A stretch of DNA of 64,000 nucleotides from Phycisphaerae bacterium. GTDB lineage: Bacteria > Planctomycetota > Phycisphaerae > UBA1845 > JAFGLZ01. The notes beneath the pieces were generated by a model. It ran no database searches. It worked only from the letters and a program-made list of their open reading frames with translations, and was not told where the DNA came from. The position numbers and the translations under genes are program-made. Below, piece by piece: positions 15,937-24,698 of the stretch (position 1 is its first letter; every line of letters starts with the position of its first letter). Where the stretch lies: NCBI GenBank assembly GCA_016927755.1, contig JAFGLZ010000151.1, forward strand, positions 25,497 to 89,496, given 5' to 3'.

Positions 15937-16758
15937 TCACCAACTCCCACTTGCGCCTCCACCGCCGAAGCTCCCCCCGCCTCCTCCGCCGAAACCGCCG
16001 AATCCTCCGCCACCGCCGCCACCCCAGCCGCCGCCGAAATGCGAGCGGCGAGAGCCGAAGTACATCGGCATTCCCCAGAAGCCGAGCCAGCGGCGAAAGA
16101 CGCTCGATAGAACGATGATGGCGACGCAGATCGTGATCATCGGCCCCATGCCGCAGGCGGCGAGGGCGCCTGGGCGGCCGAGACGCACGTTGCTCATCTG
16201 ACGGGCGGGCACCCGAACGTTCGGGACACCTTTGAGCGTCATGCCGTAGTGCTGCTCGAGCTTATCGAGCACGGCGGCCACGGCGTCGTGGATGCCCTTG
16301 GCGTAGTCACCGCGTTTGAAGTTGGGCACGAGATAGGTTCGCCCAATCGTTCCGAGCAGGGAATCGGGGAGCGGGGCCTCGAGCCCGTAGCCCGTCTCGA
16401 AGCGGTAGTTGCAGTCCGTGACGGCCACGACGAGCAAGAGCCCGTTGTCCTTGCCCTTCTGGCCGAGCTTCCAGCCCTGGGCAAGGCGAAATGCAAACTT
16501 GTCGATGGGTTCTGCGTCGGTGCTGGGCAGGGTCAGGACGATGAACTGGGCGCCTGTCTTCTGCTCGAGCTCCTCGAGATAGCCGATGAGCTTCTTCTCG
16601 GTCTGGTCGTCGATGACGTCCGCGAGATCCTCGACGTGCTGGGACGGGGGGCGAGGGGGTTGGGCCGCGAGGGCCTCGCCGACCGCCAAGAGCGTCAGCG
16701 CGACCGCGCCCGCCAGCCGGGCAGTTTGGATTGGCCTACGCGTCCGTACGGTTGACAT
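15937..16758 (-). CDS. TPM-domain (YgcG-like) membrane protein with glycine-rich tail
   Basis: 273 residues. Signal peptide or membrane helix near the N-terminus (LAGAVALTLLAVGEALA), then a TPM domain (about 40-180) with LADVIDDQTEKKLIGYLEEL, WKLGQKGKDNGLLLVVA and RFETGYGLEAPLPD, the usual hallmarks. A second membrane helix follows (about 200-220), and the tail is almost entirely glycine with phenylalanine and serine. TPM domains face the periplasm and have been linked to phosphatase activity and to photosystem repair in plants; the bacterial role is unclear. The gene overlaps the upstream nucleotidyltransferase-like gene by 23 bases, so the two are coupled. Confidence 0.85.
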   Translation of the reverse strand: MSTVRTRRPIQTARLAGAVALTLLAVGEALAAQPPRPPSQHVEDLADVIDDQTEKKLIGYLEELEQKTGAQFIVLTLPSTDAEPIDKFAFRLAQGWKLGQKGKDNGLLLVVAVTDCNYRFETGYGLEAPLPDSLLGTIGRTYLVPNFKRGDYAKGIHDAVAAVLDKLEQHYGMTLKGVPNVRVPARQMSNVRLGRPGALAACGMGPMITICVAIIVLSSVFRRWLGFWGMPMYFGSRRSHFGGGWGGGGGGGFGGFGGGGGGSFGGGGASGSW

Positions 16759-17467
16759 AGTCACTCAGACGCTCGACGTCACGGTAGAAACGCTGAAACG
16801 AGATGAAGTCGCTCCGTCCAGCGTCCTGGGCGACTTCGGCGAGTCCGCTCAAGCCGATCTGCGTGAGGTCCCGTGCCCCCAGGAGGATCCCCTGCTGTGT
16901 TGGCGGACAGTCCACGGACTTCAGCCAGAAGATTCCTCGCAGCACTCGCAGGATCTGCGTCAAGGCGTCCCGGCAGAGGGGGGCGAGGAGCTTGTCCTTT
17001 CCGGCGGAGGCGAGCAGGCCCTGACGCAGATTGATCAAGGCGCGTTTGAGCTCCCTTTCTGCCTGGAGTCGGACGTCTCGCGGATCGAACGTCAGGAGGC
17101 TGAAGACGTCGTCACCGAGCACGGTCACGTGGGTCTGTTGGATCTCGAGGAACTCCAGCGGGAAGCTGTCGCGGCTCTGATCGATGTACGCGGGGGTCAT
17201 GATGAGGGGCGCCTGGAGGCGCCGCCGCCCGAGGCGCATTCCGCATCGCCTGAGTTGATCGAGCATCAAGAGGTCCATGCCCTTTAGCACGGCGACGCTA
17301 CGAACCAGGGTTGCGGCGGGCGAGTAATCCTGGGTCGCGATGGCGCCGAACACGGCAAGTCCGGTGAGATTGGGGCCCGCCAGTCGTGCGAGCAGGGCAG
17401 CGAGCTCGGTGACCGGCCCCCGCGCGGGCTCCGGCAGCTCGCCAACGTTGAGCGTCATCTCAGACAC
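16736..17467 (-). CDS. Nucleotidyltransferase-like hypothetical protein
   Basis: 243 residues from GTG 17467, where AGGAG sits seven bases upstream. The protein lacks a signal peptide and is mostly helical. Segments such as GLAVFGAIATQDYSP, PLIMTPAYIDQSRDSFPLEF and HVTVLGDD are arranged like minimal nucleotidyltransferases, but the catalytic G-S and D-x-D pattern is not preserved (G-A-I and no clear pair of aspartates). I therefore read it as a degenerate member. It overlaps the start of the TPM-domain gene and is likely co-translated with it, which hints at a shared envelope function. Family assignment is tentative. Confidence 0.6.
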   Translation of the reverse strand: MSEMTLNVGELPEPARGPVTELAALLARLAGPNLTGLAVFGAIATQDYSPAATLVRSVAVLKGMDLLMLDQLRRCGMRLGRRRLQAPLIMTPAYIDQSRDSFPLEFLEIQQTHVTVLGDDVFSLLTFDPRDVRLQAERELKRALINLRQGLLASAGKDKLLAPLCRDALTQILRVLRGIFWLKSVDCPPTQQGILLGARDLTQIGLSGLAEVAQDAGRSDFISFQRFYRDVERLSDYVNRTDA

Positions 17468-17602
17468 GAATGAGCTCCTGTCATCGAATCGGTAGCGACT
17501 CGTCTGATTGTAGTGCAACGAGGGATCGTCGCAAGCAAGGTGGAAGCGCTCGGCGTCATCGAGAGGCGTATCGCAACGAAAGCCGTCCTGATTCGAGAGG
17601 GC

Positions 17603-18139
17603 TCATTGTTCGTGCCGGAGGGTAGCCAAGGTGTCGGCGTAGACCTCGTGATCGGCTTGGCCGAAGAGCACGAAGCGGACCTGTAGGATCTCCGGGTGGT
17701 CGGTGAGAAAGCCGGCCGTCGTTTCCAGGGCGATCCTGGCGGCCTTCTCGATGGGGTAGCCGTAGACGCCGCAACTGATGGCGGGGAATGCGATCGTCTG
17801 GATGCCGTTGTCGACGGCTAGTTGCAGGGAGTTCCGATAGCAGGCCGTCAAGAGTTCGGGCTCGCCCTTGTCACCGCCGCGATAGACGGGTCCGACGGTA
17901 TGGATAACGTGTTTGGCCGGAAGATCGTAGCCTTTGGTGATTCGGGCCTGGCCGGTGGGGCATCCGCCGATCTTCTCACACTCGGCGAGGAGGCGTGGCC
18001 CGGCCGCGCGGTGGATCGCCCCGTCGACGCCACCGCCTCCCAACAGTGAGGAGTTGGCGGCGTTCACGATCGCGTCTACCTTTTGGGCGGTTATGTCGGC
18101 TCGAACCAGGGCCATTCGATCGCATGCAGTCGTGGACAT
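17603..18139 (-). CDS. Macro-domain protein, probable O-acetyl-ADP-ribose deacetylase
   Basis: 178 residues, a single macro domain of the YmdB/MacroD type that hydrolyses O-acetyl-ADP-ribose or removes ADP-ribose from proteins. Key motifs are VDAIVNAANSSLLGGGGVDG (about 22-41), where the asparagine and aspartate lie in the active site, and the second loop AISCGVYGYP. A GGGAGA ribosome site lies seven bases before the ATG. The gene is on the same strand as, and 66 bases downstream of, the flippase gene, which does not suggest a shared pathway. Confidence 0.93.
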   Translation of the reverse strand: MSTTACDRMALVRADITAQKVDAIVNAANSSLLGGGGVDGAIHRAAGPRLLAECEKIGGCPTGQARITKGYDLPAKHVIHTVGPVYRGGDKGEPELLTACYRNSLQLAVDNGIQTIAFPAISCGVYGYPIEKAARIALETTAGFLTDHPEILQVRFVLFGQADHEVYADTLATLRHEQ

Positions 18140-18205
18140 GGTTCATCTCCCGCGTTGCCGGATGATCCGGCGCGCCACCATCGTGCAACAAAGCGATGCG
18201 GATGT

Positions 18206-19828
18206 CTAGGGTGAAGTTGTGGAAGTGTCAGTCGGGGCGCCTGGCTCACGGCGCCGGTGGAGGAATGCCCGGTACCGGTCGCGGAGGAGGGTCTTCTCGT
18301 CGCGCGAGAAGACAATCTCGCCGCGTAGGGTGAGTCCCCAGAGGACCACCAGCACCACGACCATGATCGACCAGTGGAAGGCGAGTATCGCGGCCGAGGC
18401 GGCGAGCATCGCTCCGCCCACGTCGAGGGGTCGCCGTTCGACACGGAGGAGGACCAGACAGACGGCCAAGGCGATCAGGAGGGCGAGCGCTCCGGCCCAG
18501 GCAGCGGATGCGACGTCTCCGGCGGCGCCGCAGTTGAAGATCGGTCGAACGGAACAGCCTAGGCTCCACAGGAGGCCGTCTGGGTTTGGGCTGGCGGCGA
18601 GATCCTTGACCATCCACAGTCCAAGGAGGGCATTGGAGGCCAGTCCGACGGCCCACGGCCAGAATAGGAATCGTGTCTTCTCGATCAGATTGAAGTGGAT
18701 GGCGAGGAAGGCGAGGTTCCCGGCGGTCAGGAAGCCGAGCAAGAGCAGTGGGATGACCTCGGCGCCGCCGCGATAACGGGGATCGAACATCAGGACGATC
18801 TCGTGTCGCAGGAGCGCGACGAGGACGCAGCCGGTGAGGAGCAGGAGGCTCGTGGCCTTGAAGGAGACATTGAGCAGTCGATCGGCGGGCTGGCGGCCCT
18901 GGGACTCCCAGATCTTGGTGACGGCGGACATAACGACGGTGGAGATGGCCACGGCGGCGATGACCACGTATTGGGTGATGGTTCGCATGGCAGCGAAGAC
19001 GCCGGCGGCGTCGCTGCCGTGGATCCGGTTGAGATACCAGAGGGGGTAGTGCAAGAGGCCTTGCCACATGACGGCGGCCAGTCCGGCCCAGAGGCTGAAG
19101 GCAAGGAGGCGTCGGATGATCGGGTCGCCGTGAAGGGGCGCGTCCTGTCCGGGCATCAGCATCAGGTGGAGGGACGCGGGGAGGGCGAAGCACGCCATGG
19201 CGATCCAGAGAGACATCATGTAGCAGGCGACGATGGCCATGGCATATCGATGTCCGAGCAGGACGGTGGCGACGGCCATGGCGGTGAAGATGAGCCCATG
19301 GGCGAGCTCCATCAGGCTGAGCGCCCGGTACATCCGGAGGCCCTTCATTACGCTTACGGCGAGAAAGTAGACGACCAGGGTGAACGTGGCCCAGACGACG
19401 TTCTGCATCAATCCGATGCTGCGGGACTTCGTCAGGGCCGTGAGGCGCGGATCGATCGCCACGGTCTGGAAGAGGGCGGGGCCGATCGTCTGGTTGCCCC
19501 AGAGAAGGAGGGCCGAACCGACGGCGGCGACGGCACAGACGAGGGGGATGACGCGACCAAGGAATGCTCGGAGCATCTGTCGGGTCTCGTACATCGGGGT
19601 ATACCGATGGACGGCCTCGTTGAGACCGAGGCTGCTCAAGGGCGTAAGCAGGTTGATGACGACGAGGGCGAGAAAGAACAGGCCGAACTCATGCTGATTG
19701 AGCATGAGCCATGTGAGTAGAACGTTTCTTCCCAGGCCGACGAGGCGAAAGAGGGCGGTTGCGGGGAGGTAGACGCTGAGGGCCTGGCTGAGCGTTTCGC
19801 TTCGGAAGAGGCCCCGTTCTTGGGTCAT
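18206..19828 (-). CDS. Polysaccharide flippase-like membrane protein (MATE/Wzx superfamily)
   Basis: About 540 residues with 12-14 predicted membrane helices, for example LLTWLMLNQHEFGLFFLALV, FTLVVYFLAVSVMKG and VVIAAVAISTVVMSAVTKIW. The pattern of an early N-G-x-F/L-like loop and paired helices fits the Wzx/MurJ family, which moves lipid-linked sugars across the inner membrane. The start at 19828 is chosen for its GGTGAGA site; an upstream in-frame ATG would add a non-membrane N-terminus with no support. No glycosyltransferases adjoin it, and the polysaccharide export genes lie 30 kb away, so any link with them is only possible. Confidence 0.75.
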   Translation of the reverse strand: MTQERGLFRSETLSQALSVYLPATALFRLVGLGRNVLLTWLMLNQHEFGLFFLALVVINLLTPLSSLGLNEAVHRYTPMYETRQMLRAFLGRVIPLVCAVAAVGSALLLWGNQTIGPALFQTVAIDPRLTALTKSRSIGLMQNVVWATFTLVVYFLAVSVMKGLRMYRALSLMELAHGLIFTAMAVATVLLGHRYAMAIVACYMMSLWIAMACFALPASLHLMLMPGQDAPLHGDPIIRRLLAFSLWAGLAAVMWQGLLHYPLWYLNRIHGSDAAGVFAAMRTITQYVVIAAVAISTVVMSAVTKIWESQGRQPADRLLNVSFKATSLLLLTGCVLVALLRHEIVLMFDPRYRGGAEVIPLLLLGFLTAGNLAFLAIHFNLIEKTRFLFWPWAVGLASNALLGLWMVKDLAASPNPDGLLWSLGCSVRPIFNCGAAGDVASAAWAGALALLIALAVCLVLLRVERRPLDVGGAMLAASAAILAFHWSIMVVVLVVLWGLTLRGEIVFSRDEKTLLRDRYRAFLHRRREPGAPTDTSTTSP

Positions 19829-20068
19829 GAAGATCTCACCAGCGTGGTAGCAGTCGAGGGTGCCGTGGCCGCTCGCGAGACGGCCGGTCCGTAGGTTATC
19901 GACAGTAAGCCGGGTTCGGCATGAACGCAAGGCGTGTCGGCGGGCTAGGGATGCCGCCAGTGACGCAGGTCATCGCTCCAAGCCAATCCGAAGCCGGCGT
20001 GGCCATGGGCACCGTGGGCGGCAAGGCGCTTCTTCGTGGCGCCGTGGAAGAACATGATCGCCTTGCGG

Positions 20069-21052
20069 TCAGTACTGCATGAGGATCAGGTCGGTGTCCG
20101 TTCCATCGAAATCCAGGGCTTCCTTGATGCGCCCGACTTCGTCGAAGCCGGCGTCGCGCAGGGCTTGGCGCCGTAGCGTCGATTCCGCGTCGATCCTGGA
20201 TAGGACGGGACGGTCGCTCGGCAGATCGATCGCGCCGATCAGCGTGCCCAATGCGTCTTCGGCCGTCGGGTGCACGTACACGTCGAAGATCATCATGCGG
20301 CTGGGCAGCGCCTTCCATGGCAGGAGCGTGGCGAGTCCGACGGTCATGCCGGCATTGTTGACCAGGACAGCGGCGGCGTTGGGGACGCCCTCCCTGAGGC
20401 GCGACATGAGGTGGACGAATGCGTTCTCGGCGTCGGCGGAGCCGGTCAGTGACAGCGGCTCGTTGCGGAGCCAGTCGCCCTCTTGGCGGAGCATCAGCTT
20501 GTGAATGAGGGGCCAATGGGTCCAGCAGGCCTTTTCGACGCGGAGGGCCCGTGGATCGCCGGGGGCGAAGCATGCCTCGAATCGCTCGGGCGATCGGACC
20601 CACTTCATCCGTCCCGACCCCGGCGACATGGGCTCGAAGCCGAATCGCCTGTAGATGCGGAAGGCGGGGCTCTCGAAGCCGGTGAACAGGTGCATCGCCA
20701 CGCCGTCGCGGGCGGCGAACTCCTCGGTCATGGCTTTCATGAGGAGGGAGGTGGCGCCCTGCTGACGCCACTGGGCGTCGGTGAACACGTGCCCGAGGAT
20801 GGCCAGGCCGTGCTTCTCGACGAGCATGAGGTGGCTGACGATCTCTTGGCCGATGGCTGCGATGTAGAAGCGCTGATCAAGCTCATCGCAGTGGCCTTCG
20901 AGGTTCGTGCGGATGTGCCAGTTCCATGGCTCGCCCTTGTGGGCCAGGAAGGGGGCGATGCGATCGGTCCATTCGCCTGCGGGCGGCTGGACGCAGCGGA
21001 CGTCGACGGTCTGTCCGTTTTTGAGCTTTGCCTCGGCAAGTTTGGTGTCCAT
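20069..21052 (-). CDS. GNAT-family N-acetyltransferase
   Basis: 327 residues. The N-terminal half carries the acetyl-CoA-binding pattern of GNAT enzymes: ILGHVFTDAQWRQQGATSLL (about 115-134), where R-x-x-G-A replaces the usual R/Q-x-x-G-x-G/A loop, and SPAFRIYRRFGFEP near the end of the domain. The C-terminal 150 residues are extra and include a possible second, degenerate acetyltransferase-like part (IMIFDVYVHPTAEDALGTLI). Substrate unknown. The start has no strong ribosome site. Confidence 0.8.
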   Translation of the reverse strand: MDTKLAEAKLKNGQTVDVRCVQPPAGEWTDRIAPFLAHKGEPWNWHIRTNLEGHCDELDQRFYIAAIGQEIVSHLMLVEKHGLAILGHVFTDAQWRQQGATSLLMKAMTEEFAARDGVAMHLFTGFESPAFRIYRRFGFEPMSPGSGRMKWVRSPERFEACFAPGDPRALRVEKACWTHWPLIHKLMLRQEGDWLRNEPLSLTGSADAENAFVHLMSRLREGVPNAAAVLVNNAGMTVGLATLLPWKALPSRMMIFDVYVHPTAEDALGTLIGAIDLPSDRPVLSRIDAESTLRRQALRDAGFDEVGRIKEALDFDGTDTDLILMQY

Positions 21053-21803
21053 GTCGGGGATGGTAATGATGGCAGCGACGCCTCACAAGTGACAGGGCCC
21101 GGGGGAGGCTCGGCTTGGGGGTGAGTTGAAGCGTGGAATTCAGTAGGTCATCCGTGGCGAATGAATAGGGGGGTGGGCGGTCGAGGAGCGTCTCGCTGCC
21201 TCCTGGCCCGAACCACCCCCCGGCTGCCTGGGATCGATGTCACGGCGGGACTCTGCTCGCGCACGGAACTGCCATGCAGTTGCCCGGCCGAGTTTGACGA
21301 CGACGTTGTAGCGACGAATCTCTGCGAGCGGCTCTGATCCTCGCGGGCTTCTCGGGCATGGTGATGAGCCCGAGGATGTGGATCAGGGGAGATCGGCCGC
21401 CATTAGCCAGCAGATGACATTTACCGTGCCACTTGACACGTCGACGAGCCGCCGGACGAGAGATAGTATATAAGGGCTTTCATTATAAGACGTTGTGCAT
21501 CTTCTGGCTTCGGCGACTGGTGGGACAGGCGATGGATGGCGACGGAAACCGGGGAGTAACAGGTATGCCGTGGGGCTGTGACCTGCGGAAAAATGCCCAG
21601 GTGGGGGGTAGCGGCAGCGCGGGGCGAGCTTGGATCGGCGGGGCTTGTGGGATTGATCTCGGGTCGAGAGATAGCGAGCGAGTTTGGCGAGGTTGACAGG
21701 CTCCTCGAAACTTACCTACAGTACGAGTGCCCGCGAGCCTTACGTCGGTTCGGGATCAAATGTGCACATCTCCAAGAAGACACATGCAGTCGGAGAGCTT
21801 TCC
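21053..21803. other. Long upstream region of the reductase operon (about 750 bases)
   Basis: Lies between the divergent acetyltransferase gene and the reductase operon. There is a TTGACA at 21433-21438 and an AT-rich TAGTATATAAG at 21464-21474, but the spacing between them (more than 25 bases) is wrong for one promoter. Candidate open frames (for example 21433-21696) are short and have an odd composition, so I do not call a gene. I looked for a folate, SAM or ZTP riboswitch pattern and did not recognise one, though the roughly 330 bases from the AT-rich element to the start codon would have room for a structured leader. Confidence 0.4.
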
Positions 21804-23888
21804 ATGCTAGACGGGGATCTTACGTCTAAAGACGTCGGCGCGCTTCGGAGCACGACTGAGCTGATGGAGCGGGAGTGGTCGCCTTGCCGTCACGCGTGTC
21901 CGGTGCATGCGGACGTGCGAGGTTACGTCGAGCTGATCGCCAGGGGCCGGTGGCAAGACGCGATCGATCTGATCCGGACGGCGCTTCCGTTCGCGGCGGT
22001 GTGCGGGCGGATCTGTCATCACCCGTGCGAGACCAACTGCCGGCGTCACGAAGTGGACCAGCCCGTGGCGGTTCGCGAGCTGAAGCGATTCGTCGCGGAG
22101 TTGCAGGGGGCCAAGGGTTCGCCCGTGCACAAGGCGAAGTCGCAGGACAAGGCGAAGGTCGCCGTGATCGGCGCGGGTCCCTCGGGGATGTCGGCGGCTC
22201 TGGAGTTGGCGAAGCTCGGGTATCGTCCAACGATCTTCGAGAAGTTCCCGATCGGCGGCGGGATCCCGGCGACGGCCATCCCGAAGTACCGTTTGCCCGC
22301 CGACGTGATCCAGATGGACGTGGAGTGGATTCTGGCTCACGGCGTCGAGATGCAGACGGGGGTGGAGATCGGCAAGGACAAGACGATCGACGATCTTCGC
22401 AAGGAAGGGTTCAAGGCGATCCTGGTGGCGGTGGGCCTGGCGAAGAGCCGAACGCTGCCGCTGCCCGGTTCGGACCACAAGCGTGTCCTGACGGTGATGG
22501 ACTTCCTGACGGCGTTGTCGTTCGACCGGAAGCCGGACATCGGGAAGAACGTGTTGGTGATCGGGGGCGGGAACGTGGCGGTTGACGCGGCCCGGTCGGC
22601 GGTGCGTCTGGGCGCGGAGAAGGTCCAGATGATGTGCCTGGAGAACGAGGAGGAGATGCCGGCCTGGTCGTGGGAGCAGCGGGAGTCGTTGGAGGAGGGC
22701 ATCAGCTTCATCCATCGGCGCGGCCCGGTCGAGATCGTCGTGAAGGACGGCAAGATCGTCGGGATGAAGGCCCGGAAGGTGACGCGGGTGTTCGACGAGT
22801 CGCATCGCTTCTCGCCGGCGTACGACGATTCGGACGTGATCGAGGTGGCGTGCGACTCGGTGATCATCGCGATCGGTCAGATGTCGGACAACGGGTTCGC
22901 CCAGGGCAGCGACGTGACGATCGACGAGCGAGGGCGGCTGGCGTATACGCCGGCGACGCAACAGACGAACGCGCCGGACGTGTTCGCGTGCGGGGAGGTG
23001 GTGACGGGGCCGGGCTCGGCGGTGGAGGCGTGCGCGAGCGGGCAGCGGGTCGCCAAGGCGGTGGACCTCTACCTGAGCGGCAAGGCGATCGCGATTGACG
23101 ACGCGATTCCGGAGACGTTCGGCAAGATCGACGAGAAGACGGCCGAGAAGATCACGAAGACGACTCGCGTGGAGGTACCGACGGATTCGGCGGAACAGCG
23201 GAAGCGGGTGTTCGCCGAGTTCGAGCATACGCTGGACGAAGCGGCGGTGCTGAGCGAGGCGCGGCGGTGCATGAGCTGTGGGAGCGGGGCCGAGGTGATC
23301 GTTGACAAGTGCGCGGCGTGTCTGACGTGCCTTCGGGTCTGTCCGTTCGACATCCCGAAGGTGACGGACGTGGCGCGGATCGAGTCGAGCCTTTGCCAGG
23401 CGTGCGGGATGTGCATCGCGGAGTGTCCTGCGAACGCGATCGTGTCGCGCGGGTGGGACACGAACGAGGTCGTTCGGGAGACGGCCGGGGCGCTGGCGGG
23501 GATGGGGACGAACGGGCGAAAGAAGATCGTGGCCTACGTGTGCGGGCATCACGCCCCGGCGAACGCCTGGAGCGGGTCTCTGGAGGACGGGGCGCCTGGC
23601 GTGGCGGAACTGTACCTGCCGAGCATGAGCCGGCTGGGCACGAACCACATGCTGAAGGCGTTCGAGAGCGGGGCGGACGGCGTGATCGTGGTGGCGAGTG
23701 AGATCGGCGGGGACCGATATCCTGGCGCGACGGAGCGAATCCGTAAACGGGTCCAGCAAGTCAAGGACCTTCTGGGCGAGGCGGGTCTGAGCCCGGAGCA
23801 GGTTCAACTGGTGGAGGCGGCCAACCAGGGCCGAGCGGCGATGCGCGAGGCGATGGCCGAGGCGGCGGAGAAGATCTCGGCTTGCTGA
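21804..23888 (+). CDS. FAD-dependent oxidoreductase: GltD-like domain, two 4Fe-4S clusters and an MvhD-like C-terminus
   Basis: 694 residues from ATG 21804 (GGAGA seven bases before). N-terminal GltD/Fer4_20 region: CRHACPVHADV and CGRICHHPCETNC. FAD site VIGAGPSGMSAALE (about 119), NAD(P) site VLVIGGGNVAVDAARS (about 250). Then a ferredoxin pair, CAACLTCLRVCP (about 505) and CQACGMCIAECP (about 535). The last 120 residues resemble MvhD of heterodisulfide reductases, but the cysteines that bind its [2Fe-2S] cluster are absent: the usual GCHPGDCHY box reads ASEIGGDRY. The protein probably takes electrons from NAD(P)H and passes them to MetV/MetF, whose genes follow in the same operon. The complex is analogous to the HdrA/MvhD-linked MetFV of Moorella. 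Confidence 0.9.
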   Translation: MLDGDLTSKDVGALRSTTELMEREWSPCRHACPVHADVRGYVELIARGRWQDAIDLIRTALPFAAVCGRICHHPCETNCRRHEVDQPVAVRELKRFVAELQGAKGSPVHKAKSQDKAKVAVIGAGPSGMSAALELAKLGYRPTIFEKFPIGGGIPATAIPKYRLPADVIQMDVEWILAHGVEMQTGVEIGKDKTIDDLRKEGFKAILVAVGLAKSRTLPLPGSDHKRVLTVMDFLTALSFDRKPDIGKNVLVIGGGNVAVDAARSAVRLGAEKVQMMCLENEEEMPAWSWEQRESLEEGISFIHRRGPVEIVVKDGKIVGMKARKVTRVFDESHRFSPAYDDSDVIEVACDSVIIAIGQMSDNGFAQGSDVTIDERGRLAYTPATQQTNAPDVFACGEVVTGPGSAVEACASGQRVAKAVDLYLSGKAIAIDDAIPETFGKIDEKTAEKITKTTRVEVPTDSAEQRKRVFAEFEHTLDEAAVLSEARRCMSCGSGAEVIVDKCAACLTCLRVCPFDIPKVTDVARIESSLCQACGMCIAECPANAIVSRGWDTNEVVRETAGALAGMGTNGRKKIVAYVCGHHAPANAWSGSLEDGAPGVAELYLPSMSRLGTNHMLKAFESGADGVIVVASEIGGDRYPGATERIRKRVQQVKDLLGEAGLSPEQVQLVEAANQGRAAMREAMAEAAEKISAC

Positions 23889-24014
23889 TGAAGGCAAGGT
23901 TCGGGGGGCAGGCGTGAAGAGGAGAACGTAGGGGCGCTGGGGAATCGCCCCGGATCGAGCAGACCGGGATGGCGCAGCGAGCCCGGCGCGCAACATCATA
24001 TAGGAGACGACGGC

Positions 24015-24698
24015 ATGATCGTCGGTGAACGAAAGCCATTTGAGGAGATCATGGAGATGATCTCGCCCCACAAGCGGGTGTTGATCATCGGATGCGGCGG
24101 GTGCGTGACGGTCTGCCTGACAGGGGGCGAGAAACAGGCGGACACTCTGGCCTCGCAGATTCGTTTGGCCGCCAAGCAGAAGGGCCTGAAGATGGAGGTC
24201 GCGGTCGACTGCATCACGCGTCAGTGTGAGCGGGAGTTCGTGGACAACCTGAAGGAAGACCCGAAGGAGTACGACGCGGTGCTGAGCATCGCCTGCGGGG
24301 CCGGGGTGCAGTTCATGTCGGACGTCTTTACGGACGTACCGTTCCTGCCGGGGCTGAACACGTCGTTCCTCGGCTACAACAAGGAGCAGGGCGTCTGGGA
24401 GGAGAACTGCCGGGGCTGCGGCGACTGCGTTTTGGCGTGGACGGGAGGCATCTGCCCGATCGCCCGCTGCAGCAAGAGCCTGATCAACGGCGCTTGCGGC
24501 GGAACGGACAAGGGCAAGTGCGAGGTCAGCAAGGACATGGACTGCGCCTGGTACCTCATCTACGAGCGGCTAAAGGCGCGGGGCAAGCTGGACGAGCTCC
24601 GCAAGATGCGGGCGGCGAAGGACTGGTGCAAGGACCGCGGGGCGGGCGTGCGTCGACTGGTCCTGAAGGACATGGTCGAAGAGGAGGCAGCAGGATGA
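24015..24698 (+). CDS. metV: MetV: methylenetetrahydrofolate reductase C-terminal-domain (zinc/iron-sulfur) protein
   Basis: 227 residues with the cysteine-rich methylene-THF reductase C-terminal domain. Motifs: IGCGGCVTVC near residue 26-35, then CITRQCEREF, and a ferredoxin-like CRGCGDCVLAWTGGICPIARC late in the protein. MetV is the small partner of MetF in acetogens, where it carries an iron-sulfur cluster that feeds electrons to the flavin of MetF. The stop overlaps the metF start (ATGA), and the flavoprotein gene ends 126 bases before it, so the three form one transcription unit. It is not a stand-alone enzyme. Confidence 0.9.
   Translation: MIVGERKPFEEIMEMISPHKRVLIIGCGGCVTVCLTGGEKQADTLASQIRLAAKQKGLKMEVAVDCITRQCEREFVDNLKEDPKEYDAVLSIACGAGVQFMSDVFTDVPFLPGLNTSFLGYNKEQGVWEENCRGCGDCVLAWTGGICPIARCSKSLINGACGGTDKGKCEVSKDMDCAWYLIYERLKARGKLDELRKMRAAKDWCKDRGAGVRRLVLKDMVEEEAAG

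Noticed and set aside
21433..21474. TTGACA and TATATAAG as a single promoter
   Set aside because: Spacing exceeds 25 bases, outside the 15-19 range for sigma-70.
21807..24071. 754-residue minus-strand open frame
   Set aside because: Exactly antisense to the reductase flavoprotein; Arg/His/Leu/Pro-rich composition is typical of the complement of high-GC genes.
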